DNA from: CAWJNF01 sp963844235
GTDB lineage: Bacteria; Actinomycetota; Thermoleophilia; Gaiellales; Gaiellaceae
NCBI GenBank assembly: GCA_963844235.1
Contig: CAWJNF010000005.1
Coordinates: 62,001-126,000, forward strand
DNA length: 64,000 bases
Direction of reading: 5' to 3'
The notes below the pieces were generated by a model, which worked only from the letters and a program-made list of their open reading frames with translations, was not told the origin of the DNA and made no database searches. Of the stretch, positions 7,649 through 16,490 are shown piece after piece (position 1 is the first letter of the stretch; every line of letters starts with the position of its first letter). The translations under genes and the position numbers were made by a program.

Positions 7649-9847
7649 CTAGCCCTCGGCGGCGCCGGCGAGCGACCAGGTGAAGCGCGTCTGCGCCTCG
7701 GCCGGCGCGAGGCCGCCGGGGCGCACTCCGCGCCGCACGAGCACGGTCGTCGGCCGCGCCGACCTGAGCACCGTCAGGCGCGTCTCGCCGAGGCCCTCGT
7801 CGCGCCATCGCGACGAGAGGCCTACGATCAGGAGCCCGGCCGGCTCGGACGCGCCGATCACGCCGTCGGGGCCGGGCTGGACGAGCAGGGGCTCGGTGGC
7901 GACTCCGAGCAGTCGCTGCACGACGAGTGCCGCCCCGGCGAGCAACCGGCTGGCATCGCGCTTTCCGGCCTCCGGAATGCCCGCGGTGCCGAGCAGCCGC
8001 AGCGGCGCCTTCGTCGCCGTGGCCAGCCAGGCCGCCAGCTCGAGCGCGGCCCAGTCGTGATCGGCGCCCCCGAAGGGCAGCATCACCGTGGTCGCCTCCG
8101 GGTCGGTGGAGCCCGGGCGGACGAGGGCGACGTCGCACGGAGCCTGCTCGAGGACGGTGGCGAGCCCGTCGTCGACCTCCCCCTGCTCGAGCAACGAGGC
8201 CGGACAGTCGGAGACGAGCAGGTCGACCTTCTGCTCGGTCGAGAGCCGAACGACGTCGGCGGCATCGTCGCTCGACGTGAAGGCAGCCGCGCGCGCGACG
8301 AGGCCGCGCTCCTCCAGCCCAGCGCGCGTCTCGTTGAGGTTTGCGGCGGTCTCCGGCAGCGTCGCGGCCTTCTCGGCCGCCACGAGCTGCGCAAGGATGA
8401 GCTCGTGGGGTGAGGCCGAGCGCGCGAGCGGCTCGACGAGGGCGACCAGGCCGTTCATGGCGTCTGGCGAGCGAGGCGCGACGAGGATCGAGCGCCCGAC
8501 CTGCTGCCCCGCGGCCGGCGCGTCCGGCTGGGAGGCCTCGGCAGCCGTGGCCGTGTGCAGCGGCGGAAAATCGGACAGGAGCCCGGGGCCCGTGAGCTGG
8601 TAGAGATGCTCGGGGGCCGGGAGATCCTTCAGCTCGTGCTCCCCGAGGTCGCGTACCCCGAGGTCGCCAAGCGCCTCGTCCCCGACGGCGAGCCGGGTCG
8701 CCTCCGAGACGAGCACCTGACCTCCGTGGCCGGCCGAGCAGATCCTCGCGCAGCGATGGACGTCGAGGCCGACGTACCCATCCTGCGTCCGCGCCGGCTG
8801 CCCCGTGTGGACGCCCATGCGCACCCGGACTTCCAGGCCTTCGGGCCAATCGTGGCCCGCCATCGCCCGCTGCGTTGCGGATGCGGCCAGCAAGCCGCCC
8901 CTCGCGCTCCGGAACGCGGCGAGGACGCTGTCCCCGACCGCGTCCACCTCCACGCCCTCCTGCGCGGCCACGGCCTCGCGGATCAGCTCCCTGTGCGTGG
9001 CGAGCAGCCCCGCGTAGCTGTCGCCGAGGGTGTCGAGCAGCCGCGTCGAGCCCTCGATGTCGCTGAGCAGAAGCGTCACCGTCCCACTCGGCAGACTCGC
9101 CCGTCTCGAGGCAAGCGTGTCGTCACCCGCCTTGATGGCCTGCCCGAGGCGCTCGAGCGAGCCTGCGGGCTGGATGCCGAGACTTCGGTCGAGAGCTTGC
9201 CTGGCATCCTCGAGCGTCGCCAGTGCTTCACCCGAGCGGCCCGCCCGATGGAGGGCGAGCATGAGCTGCCCGCGTAGGCGCTCGCGAAGCGGGTGCGCCG
9301 CGACCAGCGCCTGCAGCTCCTCGACGATCTCCGCATGGCGCTCGAGAGCGAGGTCGGCCTCGATGCGCTCCTCGATCGCCGAGAGCCGCAGCTCCTCGAG
9401 CCGGGCAATGGCTCCCTGGGCGAAGCGCTCGCGGCGGAAGTCGGCGAGCGCCGGCCCGCGCCACAGCTGGAGCGCCTCGTGCAGACGCAGGGACGCCTGC
9501 TGTGCCTGACCGGCGGCGAGCGCCGCTCGCCCATCCTCGACGAGCCCCTCGAAACGCCGCAGGTCGAGGTCGTCGTCCTCGACCCGCACGAGATAGCCGG
9601 GGAAGCGCGCGGCGAGCGCATCGCGTCCGATCACGCGCCGGAGACTGTCGACGTGCGTCTCGACCAGGCGCGCGGCGGCGGCGCGCGGCTCCTCGCCCCA
9701 GAGCTCCTCCGCGAGCAGCTCCGTGGAGACGACCTCGCCGGCGTGGAGGAGCAGAAACGCGAGCAGCGCACGCTGCCGATCGCCCGCGAGCTGAACTGGA
9801 GCGCCGTCGCGCCGGATTTCGAGCGGGCCAAGAATCGAAAACTGCAC
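7649..9847 (-). CDS. SARP-type regulator fused to class III adenylyl cyclase and a C-terminal stress-protein-like domain
   Basis: The start is placed at GTG 9847 (VQFSILGPLEIRR), where GGGAG precedes it and the domain begins; an upstream extension to 10309 has no domain character. The 732-residue protein has, in order: an OmpR-like winged helix (about 1-95); a BTAD alpha-helical domain (about 96-245), as in SARP transcription activators; a class III nucleotidyl cyclase domain (about 255-430) with LLLSDIEGST and VDAVGDSVLAAF carrying the two metal aspartates; and about 260 residues resembling paired universal-stress-type domains. The last part is paralogous to the gene at 63.2-64.0 kb (HDWAALEL.AWL.TAT.APLRL). 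It is probably cytoplasmic, coupling DNA binding with cAMP synthesis or sensing. The ligand is unknown. Confidence 0.8.
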   Translation of the reverse strand: MQFSILGPLEIRRDGAPVQLAGDRQRALLAFLLLHAGEVVSTELLAEELWGEEPRAAAARLVETHVDSLRRVIGRDALAARFPGYLVRVEDDDLDLRRFEGLVEDGRAALAAGQAQQASLRLHEALQLWRGPALADFRRERFAQGAIARLEELRLSAIEERIEADLALERHAEIVEELQALVAAHPLRERLRGQLMLALHRAGRSGEALATLEDARQALDRSLGIQPAGSLERLGQAIKAGDDTLASRRASLPSGTVTLLLSDIEGSTRLLDTLGDSYAGLLATHRELIREAVAAQEGVEVDAVGDSVLAAFRSARGGLLAASATQRAMAGHDWPEGLEVRVRMGVHTGQPARTQDGYVGLDVHRCARICSAGHGGQVLVSEATRLAVGDEALGDLGVRDLGEHELKDLPAPEHLYQLTGPGLLSDFPPLHTATAAEASQPDAPAAGQQVGRSILVAPRSPDAMNGLVALVEPLARSASPHELILAQLVAAEKAATLPETAANLNETRAGLEERGLVARAAAFTSSDDAADVVRLSTEQKVDLLVSDCPASLLEQGEVDDGLATVLEQAPCDVALVRPGSTDPEATTVMLPFGGADHDWAALELAAWLATATKAPLRLLGTAGIPEAGKRDASRLLAGAALVVQRLLGVATEPLLVQPGPDGVIGASEPAGLLIVGLSSRWRDEGLGETRLTVLRSARPTTVLVRRGVRPGGLAPAEAQTRFTWSLAGAAEG

Positions 9848-10158
9848 CGCAGGCTCCCCAGCAGGCGAACGTAGCACGCAAGCGGGATCCCTGCCGTCTT
9901 GGAGCCATGAGCGATTGCCCATGGTGCGTCTCTGGACCGTGCGGGCACATCTCGAAAGTTGGCGCACTTTGGGGATGACATGCCCTACGCGAGGTGCGAT
10001 CATCGTCCGTCTACTGTCAACCGCCCTCACCGCCTGGGGGTGAGGGCTCATCTGCGGCACTGCGGCGTACGAGCATCGGGGCTGAGCCCGATCCGGCTCG
10101 GCCTGCTCTCTCGAGGACGGGCAACGCTCCACCATTGCCGGGAGGGAAGGGAGGACCT
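9848..10158. other. Divergent intergenic region with a hairpin
   Basis: This region separates the SARP-cyclase gene (minus) from the surface-protein gene (plus) and must hold both promoters. The only clear element is an inverted repeat GCCCTCACC (10023-10031) / GGTGAGGGC (10039-10047) with a 7-nt loop. I could not define -35/-10 boxes with confidence. Confidence 0.4.
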
Positions 10159-10698
10159 GTGGAAGAGCGATCGAGCGTCTCGGCCATGCGACGGACGGCG
10201 CGAGCGGTTCTCGCGCTGGGGGCGGGTGGCCACACGCGCCGGTGCGTCCACGGACGGATCCTGGTGAGTCTCGCCGTTGCCTTGCTAGCCGTCCTCTCGA
10301 TGGCCTCACCAGCTGGCGCCGGCATCTTCAACGTCATTCCGGCGAACTCTGCCGAGGATCCCATCGACGAGATCCAGGACGACGATGCCCTTCTCGCATT
10401 CGTACGTGTCGACCTGGCCGGGGGCGAGGTCTGCGTCGTCGACGGCGATACCGAGCTCCGATTCGATAACAGCCTGAGCTGCAAGGACCAGGGGGCTTAT
10501 TGGGCGTCGTCAAATCAGGTTTCGGGCATCGGAACCATGCTCATTCCGATCCAGCGCCCCTTTCTCCGCGTAGGCACGTGGAAGCTCCTCGGCGACGGAG
10601 GCTGTCTGACTCTCGCACGACGACGTCTGCGTCACCCCGTCAACAGACGCGCTGAGTCAGCCATTCACGGTCGTGCGTTGCCCACCGGGCGCTTGTGA
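10159..10698 (+). CDS. N-terminal fragment of a secreted surface protein (signal peptide), frameshifted
   Basis: GTG 10159 follows AAGGGAGG at good spacing. The product has a twin-basic n-region (MRRTAR...), a hydrophobic core LVSLAVALLAVLSMASP and an AGAG cleavage region, then a mature start GIFNVIPANSAEDP. Coherent sequence runs to GTWKLLGDGG near 10600, after which this frame becomes Arg-rich and non-protein-like. The continuation (DDVCVTPSTDALSQPF) is in the next frame. I read it as the first part of one long protein that continues to 13720 through three apparent frameshifts, near 10605, 10880 and 11110. Confidence 0.6.
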   Translation: MEERSSVSAMRRTARAVLALGAGGHTRRCVHGRILVSLAVALLAVLSMASPAGAGIFNVIPANSAEDPIDEIQDDDALLAFVRVDLAGGEVCVVDGDTELRFDNSLSCKDQGAYWASSNQVSGIGTMLIPIQRPFLRVGTWKLLGDGGCLTLARRRLRHPVNRRAESAIHGRALPTGRL

Positions 10699-10882
10699 CC
10701 CGACGATCGCCCAGGCGACACTCCAGCATTGGAAGAGTTGGGCTGGCGGCACGCTCGGCGATGCGGCGACCGCCTTCTGCGGGCTGGGTGCCGTCTGGAA
10801 CAACCGCCCCGATGTCGGCGGGGCGAGGAAGAACTACGGCGCTGCCAAGCGAAGCGGTGACTGGGTGGAGGATGCCAATTGA
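10673..10882 (+). CDS. Internal fragment of the frameshifted surface protein
   Basis: The coherent segment begins about 10613 (DDVCVTPSTDALSQPFTVVR) and runs to WVEDAN before a TGA at 10880. It carries two Cys (RCPPGAC). The next coherent segment starts at a TTG overlapping the stop (10879) and reads TRLGDLIGDVAEVGITMFGFG to about 11110. The ATTGA overlap could be translational coupling, but the absence of a signal peptide on later segments makes a broken single gene more likely. Confidence 0.45.
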   Translation: MRCPPGACDPTIAQATLQHWKSWAGGTLGDAATAFCGLGAVWNNRPDVGGARKNYGAAKRSGDWVEDAN

Positions 10883-10909
10883 GGACAAGACTCGGCGATC
10901 TGATCGGGG

Positions 10910-13720
10910 ATGTCGCAGAGGTCGGCATCACGATGTTTGGGTTCGGCATCCTTCAGTACGGGCCGGCGCTCCTCGATGTCCCGACCTCGTACAACGAGGC
11001 GATGCTTTCCATGGCGACCGACATCGTCTGCAAGCAGCGCAAGATGCTCCAGGACATCGAAGCAGATCCGCCGTCGCCCGACTACGACACGATTCAGCCA
11101 GCCGCAGTTCGAGCGGTGGCCGACCTCGTTCAATTCGATCGGCGATGCCATGATCGACGCGAGCGAGGACTTTCATGCATACGGCAGGGCTCAGCTCGCC
11201 GCTGTCGAGCGATATCAGGGTGCGCTGGCCGACGGCCAGACGGGCTTCGTCCACACCCAATCGCTGGCCATAGCGATGAACGGCGACGGAATGGTCGACG
11301 CGCTGAGACGAATGATCAGAAGCTTCGACGACTATCGCGACGAATTGGCGTCGACATCGGAGGGCAGCGAGGCCATTCTGGCTCTGGGCGACCGCTCCTT
11401 ACTGGCGAGCCTCTTCCAGCGCGTGAGAGCCGACGGCTTTACGCCGGCCGAGCTCGACGAGCTAAGAGCACTCGGTCTTACGACTGGGATGATCGACTTT
11501 TATCGGTCGACGTACGACCGCCCTATCGAAGAGGCGCCAACGGGCATTTCCATGGCAGCTGCAGTGGGCACCCTCATCGAGGCGCTGGAGCTGAGCATCG
11601 AGCCGGTTCAGCGACTTGCCAACGAGGCGGCGCATGTTGCCGCAATAACGAATCAGCCTCCTCCTACCAATCGCCTGCCGGTCGCCGTTGCGGATACCGG
11701 CGAGACAATAGGTGCGACGCCCGCGACGATCGACGTGCTTGCGAATGACACGGACCCGGACGGTGATCAGCTTACGGTGACCGGCACGCGAAACGTCTTC
11801 CGAGGCACCGCGTCGTGCACCCCATCTGGCAGCTGCACGTATACGCCCAACCCTGACTTCACATTCGGCGAGGGTTCGTTCGACTACGAGATTGCGGATG
11901 GGCACGGCGGAACGGCGTCGGCGAACGTACGGATCACGATCCGATCGACCCGGCCCACGGCGGCGTTCACTGCGGCGCCAACCGAGGGATTCAGGTCGGT
12001 GACCGTGACATTCGACGCCTCCGCTTCATCAGATGCAAACGGATCCATCGAGTCGTACCGCTGGGAGTTCGGTGACGGCGAGACGGCAACCGGCGCGATC
12101 GTCGAGCATACGTACACGGAACGCGGCACGTACAACGCCTTCCTGACGGTGACCGACGACGATGGCGAGACCGGGCGCACGGGCAGACAGATATTCGTGA
12201 CGACTGAGCAGGATCTGAGTCTTCCCATCTGCGGCGATGCCGACGGCTCGGAAGTCCCATTCCAGCGACCGTGTCCGGCCCCGTTCGCCTACACGGAGGA
12301 CGTGCAGTTGTTCCGCGTCCCGGGTACGGGCTCGGTCGACGTCCGGTTCGACTTCGTCAACAGAGCGGCCGCTCTCGCAAACGAGCTCGTAGCGGTTCGC
12401 GTCGATGACGGCTCAGGCAGAATCGACGGCTTGCTCCCCGGCGAGGACGGCTATTTGGCGCTGGCGCTCGAGCGCGCTCAGGTCGTGTTCCCGGGCGGGT
12501 CAGGAGCTGCGACGCCTGACGTGACGATGCGTTTCACGGGCGGCGATTTCCTCGTATTCGGGATCGCCCAAGCCTCGCTCGCGCAGCTGCGGCTGAACAA
12601 CCCCTCCAATTCCGCGGTGCCCGGCAACAGCGCGTTCTTCTCCCTCATCGCGCTCAATCCCGACGGCATACAGCACATGGTCGGATGGGAGCAGCAAACC
12701 GGTGGCTTCGTCCAGTTCAGCTTCGAGGACATTCTTGGAGGCGGCGACTTCGACTACGACGACATCACGTGGAACGTCTACGGACTACAGCCGCTAGCTC
12801 CTGAGAGCCCGGTCGGCCCGGAATCCACCGACGACACGCTCGTGACCGATGAGGACACGGGCGGCCAGAAGGACGTGCTCGCCAACGACACCGGTCCGTC
12901 GTTGACCGTCACCGCCTTCACCCAGGGCACGCACGGCACCGTCTCCTGCACCACGGCGGGCGTCTGCACGTATACGCCGGAGCCGGGCTACTCGGGCCCG
13001 GACTCGTTCACCTACACGGCCTCGAACGCGGACGGCAACGACACGGCAATGGTCGACGTCACGGTCAACCCGGGCAACGACCCGCCGGTCGCGGTCAACG
13101 ATTCGGCGTCGACGCCCCAGGGTGTCGCGAAGGACGTGAACGTGCTCGGGAACGACTCCGATCCGGACGGCGATGTGCTTTCGGTATTGAGCAACTCGCA
13201 GGGAGCCAACGGCTCTGTCTCGTGCACTGCCGGTGGCATCTGCACGTACACGCCGAACGCCGGCTACTCCGGCCCGGATTCGTTCACCTACACGGTCTCG
13301 GACGGACACGGCGGATCGGCTACGGCGACCGTGAGCGTCACGGCCACGCCCGTGAGCCAGGTTGATGTCTCCGGCAAGGGCGTGTTCAACACGGGCGGCG
13401 ACGGCAAGGTGACCTTCACGCTCTCCAGCGCCTCCGTGAAGCTGGCCCAGTCGAGCGGCAGGAAGTTCACCTTCGACGGCGCGGTCGCCAGCGTCGTGGG
13501 CGGCGCCGGCACGGCGACGATGACCGGATCCGGGAAGTGGAACGGCGCGTCCGGCTACACGTTCGAGATCACGGTCGTGGACAAGGGCTCGCCGGGCTAC
13601 CGGAAGGGCGACACGATCACGGTCGTGATTCGCAACCCGTCGGGAGCTCCGGTCTTCTCGTGGGGCCCGGAACGACTGAAGACGGGCGACATACGCGTCA
13701 CCGGAGGTGCCGCTACCTAG
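10910..13720 (+). CDS. Large cell-surface protein with cadherin-like, PKD and DUF4114-like domains
   Basis: Only the part after about 11115 is coherent in this frame; earlier codons are out of frame. A helical region comes first (GDAMIDASEDFHAYGRAQL...). Then a cadherin/Ig-like repeat (11677-11942, VLANDTDPDGDQLTVTG), a PKD domain (11950-12205, YRWEFGDGE, EHTYTERGTY), a DUF4114-like block ending GGGDFDYDDITWNVYG (12300-12785), and two more VLANDT/VLGNDSDPDGD repeats (12835-13065 and 13080-13345), each with TYTP...GYSGPDSFTYT. A beta-rich C-terminal module follows (13350-13717). Such proteins are exported adhesins or matrix proteins, with Ca-binding expected at the DPDGD sites. It converges on, and overlaps by 4 bp, the histidine kinase gene. 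Confidence 0.75.
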   Translation: MSQRSASRCLGSASFSTGRRSSMSRPRTTRRCFPWRPTSSASSARCSRTSKQIRRRPTTTRFSQPQFERWPTSFNSIGDAMIDASEDFHAYGRAQLAAVERYQGALADGQTGFVHTQSLAIAMNGDGMVDALRRMIRSFDDYRDELASTSEGSEAILALGDRSLLASLFQRVRADGFTPAELDELRALGLTTGMIDFYRSTYDRPIEEAPTGISMAAAVGTLIEALELSIEPVQRLANEAAHVAAITNQPPPTNRLPVAVADTGETIGATPATIDVLANDTDPDGDQLTVTGTRNVFRGTASCTPSGSCTYTPNPDFTFGEGSFDYEIADGHGGTASANVRITIRSTRPTAAFTAAPTEGFRSVTVTFDASASSDANGSIESYRWEFGDGETATGAIVEHTYTERGTYNAFLTVTDDDGETGRTGRQIFVTTEQDLSLPICGDADGSEVPFQRPCPAPFAYTEDVQLFRVPGTGSVDVRFDFVNRAAALANELVAVRVDDGSGRIDGLLPGEDGYLALALERAQVVFPGGSGAATPDVTMRFTGGDFLVFGIAQASLAQLRLNNPSNSAVPGNSAFFSLIALNPDGIQHMVGWEQQTGGFVQFSFEDILGGGDFDYDDITWNVYGLQPLAPESPVGPESTDDTLVTDEDTGGQKDVLANDTGPSLTVTAFTQGTHGTVSCTTAGVCTYTPEPGYSGPDSFTYTASNADGNDTAMVDVTVNPGNDPPVAVNDSASTPQGVAKDVNVLGNDSDPDGDVLSVLSNSQGANGSVSCTAGGICTYTPNAGYSGPDSFTYTVSDGHGGSATATVSVTATPVSQVDVSGKGVFNTGGDGKVTFTLSSASVKLAQSSGRKFTFDGAVASVVGGAGTATMTGSGKWNGASGYTFEITVVDKGSPGYRKGDTITVVIRNPSGAPVFSWGPERLKTGDIRVTGGAAT

Positions 13721-14790
13721 GCCGCCGGCAGCGTGAAGGAGATTCTGGCGCCGCCGCCGGGTCGCTGCTCGGCCCAGATCCGGCCGCCCTGGGCCTCGAC
13801 CAGTCCGCGTGCGATGGCGAGGCCCAGGCCGGCCCCGCCGCGCGCGCGGGCTCTCGACGGGTCGGCGCGCCAGAAGCGGTCGAAGACGCGAGGCTCGGCG
13901 CCCTCGGGGATCCCCTCGCCGGTGTCCTCCACGGTGACGCGGACCTGCTCGTCCCAGGGCTCGACCAGCACGGCGACCGAGCCGTCGGACGGCGTGTGGC
14001 GCAGAGCGTTCACGAGCAGGTTGAGGAGAACGCGCTCGACCTTGTCGGGCGCGCAGCGGACGGACGGCGTTCCGTCGGCCACCCGTGAGGCAAGCGCAAC
14101 GTGCCTGGCCTCCGCTTCCGCCTCCATGCCGCGCAGGCAGGACTCGACGAGGGCGGGCAAGGGCGCCTCCTGGAGCTCGAGGGTGAGAGCGCCGGCGTCG
14201 ATTCGAGCGAGCTCGAACAGGTCGTCGACGAGCGCGCCGAGCGTCCGCACCTGCTCGCGCAGCGCCGGCAGGTACCGCTCCGGATCGGCGAGCCCGTCCT
14301 CGAGCGCCTCGAGCATCGCCTGCATGTTCGCGAGCGGCGTCCGCAGGTCGTGGCTCGCCCAGGCGACGAGCTGGCGGCGCGCGTCGAAGAGCCCCTCGAC
14401 GTTGGCGGCCATCTCGTTGAAGCTCGTGGCGAGCTCGGCCAGCTCGGTGGGGCCGTCCTCCGGGGCGCGTGCCGCCAGGTCGCCGCGAGCGAGGGCCGCC
14501 GACGCCGAGCGGACGCGCTCGATCGAGCCACCGATCCGGCGAGCGACGAGCAGCGCTCCGGCGAGCGCGGCCGTCGAGGACGCCACCGCCACGAGGAGGA
14601 TCGTCATGTCGTGGCCGGAGCTGAACATCGCGACACCGGAGAGCGTCACGGCGGCGAGGGGCAGGCAGACGGCGGTGAGCGCGAGCGCGACGAGCTGCAG
14701 GCGGACGCTGTGGAGACGCGTAAGTAGGACAGCCGCGATCAGCCCGGCGCCGAAGGTTGCGACCGCCACGACGACCGCGAACGCGATCAC
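13717..14790 (-). CDS. Sensor histidine kinase (OmpR-partner type)
   Basis: The 357-residue membrane kinase has two to three N-terminal transmembrane helices (about 1-65, with a short extracytoplasmic part). HAMP follows (about 75-130, RRIGGSIERVRSASAALARGDLAAR), then HisKA with WASHDLRTPLANMQ (phospho-acceptor His), then HATPase with an N-box (LLNLLVNALRHTP), G1 VEDTGEGIP and G2 GGAGLGLAIARGLVE. Its start overlaps the response regulator stop by 4 bp (GTGA), so the two are co-transcribed and translationally coupled. The small periplasmic loop gives no clue to the signal. The secreted protein divergent from the pair is a candidate target or ligand partner. Confidence 0.9.
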   Translation of the reverse strand: MIAFAVVVAVATFGAGLIAAVLLTRLHSVRLQLVALALTAVCLPLAAVTLSGVAMFSSGHDMTILLVAVASSTAALAGALLVARRIGGSIERVRSASAALARGDLAARAPEDGPTELAELATSFNEMAANVEGLFDARRQLVAWASHDLRTPLANMQAMLEALEDGLADPERYLPALREQVRTLGALVDDLFELARIDAGALTLELQEAPLPALVESCLRGMEAEAEARHVALASRVADGTPSVRCAPDKVERVLLNLLVNALRHTPSDGSVAVLVEPWDEQVRVTVEDTGEGIPEGAEPRVFDRFWRADPSRARARGGAGLGLAIARGLVEAQGGRIWAEQRPGGGARISFTLPAA

Positions 14791-15503
14791 GGCGCCGTCC
14801 GCTGGCTCTCGCCGTCGGCAGGCGACGGCGACAAGAAGCGGTAGCCGACGCCCCAGACCGTCTGCAGATAGCGTGGATGGGCGGGATCGTCCTCGATCTT
14901 CTCCCGCAGTCTCCGAACGTGGACGGTCACGGTGCCGGTATCGAGCGCCGACGTGTATCCCCAGACGCGATCCATGAGCTGGTCGCGCGAGAACACCTGT
15001 CGCGGGTGGCTGGCGAGGAACCAGAGCAGGTCGAACTCCTTCGCGGTCAGCTTGAGCTCTCGGCCGCCCTTGCTCACCTCGCGCGTGCGCTGGTCGATGG
15101 TGAGGTCGTCGACAGCGAGCTGCTCGCTTCCGGCCGCATGTGGCCCGGCGCGACGCAGCACCGTGCGCACGCGCGCGACGAGCTCGCGGGGCGAGAACGG
15201 CTTCGTGACGTAGTCATCCGCCCCGAGCTCCAGCCCCACGATCCGGTCGGCCTCCTCACCGCGGGCTGTGAGCATGATCACGGGGAGCTCGGAGCGCCGC
15301 CGGATCCAGCGGCAGAGCTCGAGCCCGTCCGTGCCGGGGAGCATGAGGTCGAGCACCACGAGCGCCGGGCTCGAGCTTTCCACGAGCTCGCGGGCGCGGT
15401 CTCCGTCGGCGGCTTCGAGCGTGCGATAGCCCTCCCGCTGCAGGTAGCTGCACACGACCTCGCGGACGATCGATTCGTCGTCTACGACGAGAACGGTGGG
15501 CAT
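14787..15503 (-). CDS. OmpR/PhoB-family response regulator
   Basis: The receiver domain is at the N-terminus (TVLVVDDES acidic pair; LVVLDLMLPGTDG phospho-Asp; MLTARGEE; DDYVTKPF Lys). A winged-helix effector follows (LTAKEFDLLWFLASHPRQVFSRDQL...VHVRRLREKI...TVWGVGYRF). I place the start at ATG 15503, immediately before VLVVDD; an in-frame GTG/ATG run extends to 15521. It leads an operon with the kinase. CGTAAG repeats in the upstream divergent region are plausible binding sites for this protein. Confidence 0.9.
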   Translation of the reverse strand: MPTVLVVDDESIVREVVCSYLQREGYRTLEAADGDRARELVESSSPALVVLDLMLPGTDGLELCRWIRRRSELPVIMLTARGEEADRIVGLELGADDYVTKPFSPRELVARVRTVLRRAGPHAAGSEQLAVDDLTIDQRTREVSKGGRELKLTAKEFDLLWFLASHPRQVFSRDQLMDRVWGYTSALDTGTVTVHVRRLREKIEDDPAHPRYLQTVWGVGYRFLSPSPADGESQRTAP

Positions 15504-15526
15504 GTCCGGATTCAAGCCCATCGGAG

Positions 15527-15587
15527 CTTACGTAAGCGTGAAATCGGCGGTTTGCGGCGATTCACGAACTCGTAAGGCGGGCGTAAG
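15527..15587. promoter_or_regulatory. CGTAAG repeats between response regulator and divergent secreted-protein gene
   Basis: CGTAAG occurs at 15531-15536 (inside the palindrome CTTACGTAAG, 15527-15536), 15571-15576 and 15582-15587. The last two are direct repeats 11 bp apart, the spacing typical of OmpR/PhoB-family tandem half-sites. Their position between the two divergent starts suggests control of the regulator operon, the secreted-protein gene, or both. Confidence 0.5.
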
Positions 15588-15649
15588 CCCTGGGAAACGG
15601 ACTGTCCGTAGGGTCGGTCACGTTCGTGCACCGACACGGGAGGGCAGAC

Positions 15650-16414
15650 ATGGGTAGACGTACGCTCGCGGCGATCGTTACCGCCGTCCTGGTGCTTTCG
15701 GCGGCGGCCCCGGCCATGGCGGCGGTCGCCGCTCCTGCGGGGGCCCCGGAGGGCGACGTCCAGCACTTCCTCGACGAGCAGACTGTGGTACGCGGCTTCT
15801 TCCGCGGCCGGACCGTCCGCTATCTCGATCTGGGCGCCGTCAAGCTCGCGCCCGGCAACCGTGTGGCCCCGATCTGGGTCGTCACGAACGGGACGGGAAC
15901 GCAGCGGAACATCATCGACGTCGTGCCGGGGCGGGACGGCTACACGCCGCTTTGGCGCGTCACGATGGTGACGTGGAAGCGGGGCTTCACGCCACGGACG
16001 CTGAAGTCGGCGGCCGCGGTGCGCGCTGCCGCTCGGGCCGGCAAGGTCACGCTGAAGCGCACCGGGATCGTCGTCAACTGCCCGGTGCTCGGCTTCGACC
16101 AGCCGGAGACGCTCGGCTTCTACAAGGGCCAGACGGTCGCGTACCTCGATCTCGGCCTCGTCAAGCTGAGGCCCGGGAACGCGGTGGCCCCGATCTGGGC
16201 GGTTACGAACGGCACCGGCGACCAGCGCAACGTGATCGACGTCGTCCCCGGCGACGACGGGTACACGCCGCTCTGGAGCGTGCGGATGGTGACGTGGAAG
16301 GACGGGGTGGCGGCTCGCACCCTCCGCTCGGCCGAGGAGGTCGAAGCGGCGCTCGCTGCGGGTGAGGTGACCATCGAGGAGACGGATCTCGTCGTGAACT
16401 GTCCGGTGGTCTGA
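15650..16414 (+). CDS. Secreted protein with two internal repeats, function unknown
   Basis: ATG 15650 follows GGGAGGG at 5-6 nt. A Sec signal peptide (MGRRTLAAIVTAVLVLSAAAPAMAA) precedes two homologous units of about 95 residues. Each contains G..V.YLDLG.VKL.PGN.VAPIW.VTNGTG.QRN.IDVVPG..GYTPLW.V.MVTWK, and each ends with VVNCPV (one Cys per repeat). The repeats lie at about 15790-16090 and 16100-16395. I recognise no enzyme motif. A similar repeat is known to me only from uncharacterised secreted actinobacterial proteins. It is divergent from the two-component operon and followed by a strong hairpin shared with the convergent cupredoxin gene. Confidence 0.7.
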   Translation: MGRRTLAAIVTAVLVLSAAAPAMAAVAAPAGAPEGDVQHFLDEQTVVRGFFRGRTVRYLDLGAVKLAPGNRVAPIWVVTNGTGTQRNIIDVVPGRDGYTPLWRVTMVTWKRGFTPRTLKSAAAVRAAARAGKVTLKRTGIVVNCPVLGFDQPETLGFYKGQTVAYLDLGLVKLRPGNAVAPIWAVTNGTGDQRNVIDVVPGDDGYTPLWSVRMVTWKDGVAARTLRSAEEVEAALAAGEVTIEETDLVVNCPVV

Positions 16415-16429
16415 GACGAATCGCGTCGT

Positions 16430-16462
16430 AGCGGCGGGCGGGGCTGGAACTCGCCCGCCGCT
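16430..16462. terminator. Bidirectional terminator hairpin
   Basis: AGCGGCGGGCG (16430-16440) / CGCCCGCCGCT (16452-16462) gives an 11-bp perfect stem with an 11-nt loop between the converging secreted-repeat and cupredoxin genes. Confidence 0.65.
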
Positions 16463-16490
16463 CTCCTTCGGCCGGTGGACTACTCGCGAG

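Noticed and set aside
10879..11748. Separate 289-codon gene starting at TTG 10879
   Set aside because: Only the first 75 or so codons are coherent; the rest is out of frame with the adhesin and Arg-rich, so it is a fragment of the same broken gene.
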